Of a DNA stretch of 64,000 bases, positions 57,990 to 64,000 are shown in pieces; position 1 is the first letter of the stretch, and every line of letters begins with the position of its first letter. The notes under the pieces are model-generated. The model had not been told where the DNA came from. It did no database searches and saw nothing but the letters and a program-made list of their open reading frames with translations. The position numbers were made by a program, and so were the translations under genes. Source of the DNA: Saccopteryx bilineata (lineage: Eukaryota > Chordata > Mammalia > Chiroptera > Emballonuridae); the NCBI RefSeq assembly GCF_036850765.1, contig NC_089490.1, forward strand, positions 290,514,982-290,578,981, written 5' to 3'.

Positions 57990-59150
57990 AATACTGTTAC
58001 ACAGTTATTAGAATGACTAATATCCAAAACATGTATAACACCAAATGCTGGCAAGGATATGGAACAACAGGAATTTCCACTCATTGCTGTTCAGAATGTA
58101 AAAGGCTACAACCACTTTAAAAGTAGTTTGCAGGCCTGACCAGTCGGTGGCGCAGTGGATAGAGTGTTGGACTGGGATGCGGAGGACCTGGGTTTGAGAC
58201 ACCAAGGGCGCCAACTTGAGCGCGGGCTCATCTGGTTAGAGCAAAAGCTCACCAGCTTGGAAACAAGGTTGCTGGCTCAAGCAAGGGGTTACTAGGTCTG
58301 CTGTAGCCCCACGGTCAAGGCACATATGAGAAAGCAATCAATGAACAACTAAAGTGTCACAATCTGCAACGAAAAACTAATGATTGATGCTTCTCATCTT
58401 TCTGTTCCTGTCTCTCACTGACTCTCTCTCTCTGTCTCTGTAATAAATAAATAAATAAGTAAATAAATAAAAATAGTTTACAAATTCTTACAAAGCTATA
58501 CATATAATAAGGGAATCATTCTTTTAGATATTTACCCAAAAATGAGTTGAAAATGTAGGTACATACAAAAACCTGCATTAAAAACTCATAACAAATTTAT
58601 TCATAGTTGTCAAAAATTAGAAGCAGCCAAAACGTTTTCCATAAATAAATTGATAAGCAAATGTGATACAACCATATAATGGAATGCTACTCAATGATAT
58701 AAACGATAAGAACTAACAAGTCACAAAAGATATGGAGGAACCCTAAATGCATATTGCCAAGGGAAAGAAAAGAGTTTTTAAAAAGCTACATATTTTATGA
58801 TTGCAACTATACGACACAGTCTAGAAAAGGAAATGCTGTAGAGACAGAGCAATGTACCTGGGGTTCAGGCCCGGTAGGGAGAGGGATAAAGAGTTGGAGG
58901 ATAGGGGGTTAATAGGGCACTAAAGCTACCTTGTATGAAACTGTAATGGTGAACACAACATATCATGCATTTGTCAAAACCCATAGAATGTACAACTCAA
59001 AAAGTGAACCATATTGTACACTATGGATCTTAGTTAATAATGTATTGAGATTGGCTCATCAATTATAAAACTATATACTTCACTAAAAAGAACTCTCTAG
59101 TGCTTTCTGCTCAATTATTCTATAACCCTAAAACTGCTCTAAAAACAAAC
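57990..59150 (+). repeat. L1M-type 3' half, second copy, split by a SINE
   Basis: Before the SINE: 'agaatgactaatatccaaaacatgtataacaccaaatgctggcaagg'. After it: 'caaccatataatggaatgctactcaa', 'gcatattgccaagggaaag', 'tctagaaaaggaaatgctgtagagac', 'catttgtcaaaacccatagaatgtacaactc', ending near 'cctaaaactgctctaaaaac'. This is the 3' end of an old L1 in sense orientation. The SINE at 58133 interrupts it. Confidence 0.75.
58133..58469 (+). mobile_element. tRNA-derived SINE inserted in L1M
   Basis: GCCTGACCAGTCGGTGGCGC head, GCGGAGGACCTGGGTTTGAG B-box region, GGTCAAGGCACATATGAGAA, then GCAACGAAAAACTAATGATTG and an (AAAT)n tail. Flanked by AAAGTAGTTTGCA / AAAATAGTTTACA (58120-58132, 58470-58482; 11 of 13). 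Well preserved. Confidence 0.93.
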
Positions 59151-59389
59151 TGTTTATTTTAAACAAACAAAGGACAAACAAATAAACCATAAACACATAC
59201 ACACAAAGTGAGGAAGCATGTCAAAGGGATACAGAGATGAACTAAAAATATCCAGAGTAGCCAAAGCCAGAATGTTTTGAGTAACAAAACATGTAAAGTG
59301 TTTTTCTGTTATAACCCATAGTCTTAAATATATGTCCATAGGTGCATACTGATAAAAATAAATTATTGAATCAACAAATAATGGGGGAA

Positions 59390-60075
59390 AAGATACAAAT
59401 CTCCAGGGTCAAAGAATTCCAAATAATTCAAGTAGGCAGCATTTCCTCAGGGTGGCATATAACTTCTTACCCCTTAAGTTTAAGCTCTTTATAATGAGTA
59501 TCTTCCAAATGTACTATAAGCAATAAATGGGGGAAGGTCTGTGAATAATTTTACTAAATATCTGACAAATATTACCTCAGCCAAAACATCAATATCCACA
59601 CCAACAACAGTAAGCCAGATTAATAGTGTGTCTTTTATGATATGATGAAAATGGAACTTTATTTTTATGGTTTTTCTCTCAAATAAACATAAGTTCAGTC
59701 TAATCAGGTGAAAATATTAGACAATTCCACATGAGGGGCATTCTACAATATCCTTGACTGGAACTTCTCAAAACAACCACAGCTATAAAAAATACTTGAG
59801 AAACTGTCACAACCAAGGGGAGCCTTAGGATGCATAGCTACTAAGTGCAACATGGTATCCTGGATGGGATTCTGAACAGAAAAAAGAAAGATCTCAGGGG
59901 AAAAAAAGAAAATATAAAAAAAAATAGTGCATTGATATTGCTTCATTAATTGTGATAAATGACCCATACTAACATAAGATGTTAACACAGAAAATGAGGT
60001 GTGGAGTCTATAGGAAATAGTGTGCAATCTGTACAATTTTTCTTTATACCTAAAATTGTTCTACATAAAATACTT
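59390..60075 (+). repeat. L1ME-type 3' end
   Basis: 'aatatctgacaaatattacctcagcc', 'gacaattccacatgaggggcattctacaata', 'gagaaactgtcacaaccaaggggagcc', 'tatcctggatgggattctgaac', 'ctaaaattgttctacataaaat' are successive blocks of an old L1ME 3' UTR. Confidence 0.75.
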
Positions 60076-60289
60076 ATTTAAAAATTATTTTTACTGTTTT
60101 CCAAAACTCAAGTAAATGAATAAGTAAGTCAAGGATATGTATGGCAGATATTTATATTCAGGATATATAAAGACATGTAAACTAATAGTAGTGATTAAAA
60201 ATAAAGTTGGTCAAAAAATATTAGAAGATATCATGAAAGGTCAAAAGAAGATAATCTGAAAGTTCAATAAGCAACTAAGAGTCCTCAAC

Positions 60290-60497
60290 ATTCATAGTCC
60301 TCAGAAAAATGCAGGAGGGAAAGGTGGGGTAGAGAGATTGGAGGACAGAGGGGAATAGATGGTGATGGAGACAGACTTGACTTACGCGGTAGTGAACACA
60401 CAATGAAATATATAGACGATGCATTATAGAATTGTGCATCTGAAACCTGTATAGTTTTATTAACCAATGTCACCCCAATAAGTTCAATAAATTTTTT
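60290..60497 (+). repeat. LINE 3'-end fragment, copy 5 (sense orientation)
   Basis: Inverse of the copies at 8336 and 20392: 'gatggtgatggagacagacttgac', 'gtgaacacacaatgaaatatata', 'attgtgcatctgaaacctgtatagttttattaaccaatgtcaccccaataag', then an A-rich end. This orientation shows that the others are minus-strand insertions of the same 3' end. Confidence 0.7.
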
Positions 60498-60529
60498 AAA
60501 ATGTGTACAAAACTGACATCTAATAAAAA

Positions 60530-61220
60530 GTAAAATTAAAAATGCTGTTAAGTATTAAATTTTTACAAGAATTAAAGCCACTGAATCTCACAAATGATGA
60601 TAGGAACATAAAATGTTACGACTTTGGAAAGTTAGTTGGCAATATTTTATAAAGTTGAAGGCATACCTACCTTATAATGTTGCAAACACATTTCAAAGTA
60701 GTAAACCAAGTAAAATAAACACCTACGTCCACCAAAAAGACTTGTTTTTGAGTGTTCACAGCAACTTTATTAATAATAAACAAAGTCTGACTGTTCAAAA
60801 TTCTGTCAACTGGGTAATCAGTTAACTAATTGGGGTACATTCATGACCCATTATTAACACAATTCAATAATCATCTGTGATGAAATAAACAGACCTTTAG
60901 AACACACAAAATGTGAATAAATTTTATAACATGATGGTATAAAAAAGTCTGAAACAAAATAATAGATACTCTATGATTTAATTTATATGAAGTTCAGAAA
61001 AAAGCAAAACTAATTTTGTGGAGAAAGAAATAATGTTGGAGTTTACTTATGAGTGGATGGGGATTGATTGGAAGTGGGCATAAAAAACTTTGTGGAGGAA
61101 TGAAAACATGTTTTATCTCACTTGTGGTGGTCCTAACATAGGTGTTTGCATCTACACAAACTCATCAAATTATCTGCAGTTTGCTGTATGTAACACTTAT
61201 CTTAATATAATTCCTGTCAT
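60530..61220 (+). repeat. L1M-type 3' end, third copy
   Basis: 'ggaaagttagttggcaatatttt', 'aacacctacgtccaccaaaaagacttg', 'tgttcacagcaactttattaataat', 'aactaattggggtacattcatgac', 'acaaactcatcaaattatctgcag'. Old and diverged. Confidence 0.6.
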
Positions 61221-62449
61221 ATAGGATAAAGAGCTATTAAACTATGTGTTATTTATAAATGAGTATGGTAAATATTGGAAAACTATTTTTGTCATAGTTT
61301 CTTTTTTTAGTAACTTGATAACAATTCCTTTTTTGAAGTTTGCAAGACATAGCAGGCTCATTTATTTTTATGAATCATGTATTTACAAGGGTTCACATTT
61401 AAAATACACATATATGCATATATTTATCATTTCCCCTATTACCTTCTAATAATGTAGAGTGGTATTTAAAATGTGCTTTTTTTAAAAAAAATCTACAATT
61501 CGTAATAAGAAATTAAAGGCACAAGAAAATAATGGATGAGATGTTCCAAGATTTTTATTTACAAGACTAGTGTTGTTGTATTTCAGAGGAAGAGATGTCA
61601 ACATATATACAACAGGAAAAGAAGGATTTAAAATATATTATAGAACTGAGGGCAGGAAAAGGACAGAAGGTCTAGAATGACAACCACAATTTGTAGGTTG
61701 CTGTAGAATTTACACATTAGTAAGAGCTTACCTAGGTGATACGGTTATGTCCCTCAGGCAAAGAGCTCCTTATGGAGGGCAGATGGCATGCTATTTCTCT
61801 GGTGTCAGAATCTAGAAATGTCTGTTTTACTCAGTTTATTTTAAATAAACATTTCTCCTTCTACTGAAATATTACTGCAGAAAGCAGAAGGGATGATGAT
61901 GCAGCATAAAAATTTGAAATAGCAATAAGAAACCAGGGCAGCAGGTGCACTTGGCTAAAGAATGAAAAAGGCACAGTGTGCACAGACAGCAGGAGATTAG
62001 AAGAAATGAACAGGCATTTTATAGCGAGGAAAAGTTGGTAACAAATAGATTTGAAAAAGGAGCAAAACAATATGATCCTGGATTAGGTGCTGAGAAGAAA
62101 AGTGGTATTTATGTGAGTGCACATCCCTGAAACAAAAGCAAAGCAAAAGATAAAAGAGTTGGAGTTGGAATCTCATTATCATCATGCAATTACAGACAGA
62201 ACCATAACCACTAGTACACCAATGCAAAGGTGGCCAAATCTGGCCAAGACCTGTTTAGCATAATTTTTTTTTTACTTTTAAATGATTGTAAAAAAAGCAA
62301 ACAGAGAGACCAAAACACAAACAATCAAAACCCAAAGAAGAATATACAACAGAAACTGTAGATGGCTGCAAAGACTAAACTATTTATTATCTAATCTTGT
62401 GTGAAAAAATGTTTTCCCACTGGACTACTTAGTCATTCAATGTTCAGTC
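61221..62449. other. Gene-free AT-rich stretch
   Basis: No gene supported. Minus-strand ORFs at 61861-62227 overlap in two frames without domains. No repeat recognised. Confidence 0.4.
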
Positions 62450-63000
62450 AATCCAGTGTTTCCTGTGACTCAATTTCTTTGATTCAATAAGTAGTTTTAG
62501 TGCCTACCTGTAGTAGACAGTGTGTCACATGCTGGGGCGATGCTAAGGAGGATGGCAGTGTAGAAGAATGCTGACCTCCTGCAGGTAAAGAAAACAAGTT
62601 ATACAAATATTTTGAAAATAAATAGTTACTATCATGACAAGTTCTGAAAAGAAGCATATGCATTTTTTTAAGAGAGCTCTGTAAAGAGACTGCCTAAACT
62701 AGAAAGCCATAGATTGCTTCTATGAGAATCATTAAATTGATTCATCTTTAAATGGAGGGCTGCTAGATAAATATGAGCTAGTCAGGATGAAGAAGATAGA
62801 AGGGAGAATATTCCGGATACAGCAGCATGTGTTAGAGCTTTCAGGGGTGAAGGTCCTTTGATACTCTATTTGGCACACAGAGTAAGCAACTAACTAGAAA
62901 GAGTAAGATGAGATTTGACTAGAGAAGAAAATAAGAATGAGATTTTGCAGTGTCCCGTGGGCTATGAGTGGCTTGACAATGTTTTGTGTCTACCTAGCTC
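62450..63000 (+). repeat. Ancient interspersed repeat, copy 4
   Basis: 'gattcaataagtagttttagtgcctacctgtagtagacagtgt', 'gatgctaaggaggatggcag', 'aagatagaagggagaatattccggatacagcagcatgtg', 'gatgagatttgac'. Order and spacing match copies 1 and 3. Confidence 0.5.
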
Positions 63001-63629
63001 TTGGGTAGAGATAATCTTACCCCTGCTTTCTGCCTTCAAATCATAGAGAAGCAGGAGTCCCAGGCTTAGCAGTCCAGTGGTCAGCTTAGAGGTGTGTGCA
63101 AACTATGTTGAGACCATCTTATTGTCTTTGGACAGTGAGGTAGCAGTAAAAATGCTTTCTTTCTCTGGAAACTCAAACTGCAATGCCACGTGAGGCTGGA
63201 GATGCCACCGGCATTTTGAATGCATTTGCAGAAGTCTGCCCTGAGAATAAAGTCCATGAAAGGAAAAACGATACTGAGAGGAAAAAGAAAATGAGCCAGA
63301 TCCCTGAGGACATAATAGGAGCATCTATTCAGTCATGCTAAAGAATATATCATTGGGTTTTTGTCAGCTTTGCGAAACAATAATTTAGTCGCTTATTAAG
63401 TCTTTTGAGTTGGGTTTTTTGTTACTGACAGCTGAAAGAGTCCTTGAGCATTCTGGATTTTATAAAACCATAGTGGTGTAATTTTACTCCATGTTTCCTA
63501 AAGTGTTCTTAATTTTCTCATTTGGAGGCAAATGGGAGTAATAAAAGAAAGTGGAAATCTGTGCAAAAAAACTTTCCTCAGAATGTTGATTGTCATGAAA
63601 GGAAAAGGAGAAAGAAACACTTAGATGTA
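63001..63629. other. Gene-free stretch
   Basis: No gene. The 73-codon minus ORF at 63103-63324 is not supported. Confidence 0.4.
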
Positions 63630-63760
63630 TTTGTTCACTCAAAATATATTTACTAAGTAGCTATTATATGCCTGACATTTTTCTAGGTACCAAGAATGTG
63701 AAAGCCAATAGAATATTTTTTTAAAACCCTGCCTTCTTAGAGGCTCTGTTTTAGTGAATT
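63630..63760 (+). repeat. Ancient interspersed repeat, copy 5
   Basis: 'tatttgttcactcaaaatatatttactaagtagctattatatgcctgac', 'taccaagaatgtgaaagcc', 'aaaccctgccttcttagaggctctg'. Same start as the other copies. Confidence 0.5.
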
Positions 63761-64000
63761 TATGTTGAATTGTTGAGACTACCTTCATTTAATATGTAAA
63801 ATAAATCAGAGATAATACAGTATGATTCAATATATACTGGATATTAAATGTTATGATTTGCTAGGTGCACCAATATAATTTAATTCCAATTTCTATGAGT
63901 GGAACTTAGAAGGCAATAAACCAATATACATACGCTCTGACTTCAGATATAATCACCTTTTTAAGACAAAGGTACTAAGTAATATTTGTTCTGCTCTGAT

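Noticed and set aside
1..64000. CRISPR array, phage or bacterial defence-type system
   Set aside because: The window is mammalian; no regularly spaced direct repeats or prokaryotic genes are present.

Overview
The window is non-coding genomic DNA from a mammal, almost certainly a bat. The main evidence is about twenty tRNA-derived SINEs of a type I know from bat genomes: a tRNA-like head (CCTGACCAGGCGGTGGC or GCCCTGGCCGGTTGGCTC), a B-box GGTTCGATTCC, then a pyrimidine-rich or A-rich tail. I cannot fix the family; rhinolophoid or emballonurid bats are possibilities. No functional host protein-coding exon can be supported. The DNA is AT-rich, intergenic or intronic, and most readable structure is transposon-derived.

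Layout. 1-640: 5'-truncated L1 ORF2 beside an MLT1-type LTR, both minus. 2-31 kb: AT-rich DNA with SINEs, L1 3' ends, MIR remnants and microsatellites. 26.6-27.3 kb: a short GC- and CpG-enriched non-repetitive island with donor-like splice sites facing both ways, a possible promoter. 31.8-33.5 kb: an ERV1-like LTR remnant, a MER5A-like hAT remnant and a 740-bp solo LTR (minus). 37.1-43.2 kb: a nearly complete 6.0-kb endogenous retrovirus. 44.8-46.4 kb: a three-level nest (old repeat, MLT-like LTR, SINE). 47.3-47.8 kb: a processed pseudogene of ribosomal protein S24. 54.6-56.3 kb: two non-autonomous DNA transposons (pogo/Tigger-like and hAT-like) and a SINE. 56.6-61.2 kb: a pile of old plus-strand L1 fragments cut by SINEs.

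The most informative element is the endogenous retrovirus at 37143-43158. It has paired 525-bp LTRs, a CCTAG target-site duplication, a serine-tRNA-like primer-binding site, an intact gag frame, and protease, reverse transcriptase, RNase H and integrase. There is no env. The gag shares the layout and a core region with ERV-L/class III Gag. Gag and pol lie in one frame separated by a UAG followed by a hairpin, which suggests readthrough expression. The pol gene is broken by two more amber codons, one frameshift and loss of the protease catalytic aspartate. The gag frame stays open upstream through U5 and the primer-binding site to an AUG followed by a signal-peptide-like stretch. All 14 differences between the LTRs are A/T in the 5' copy and G/C in the 3' copy.

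No rRNA, tRNA gene, CRISPR array or host operon-like system is present. Repeat family names were assigned from memory of consensus sequences, not by a search.
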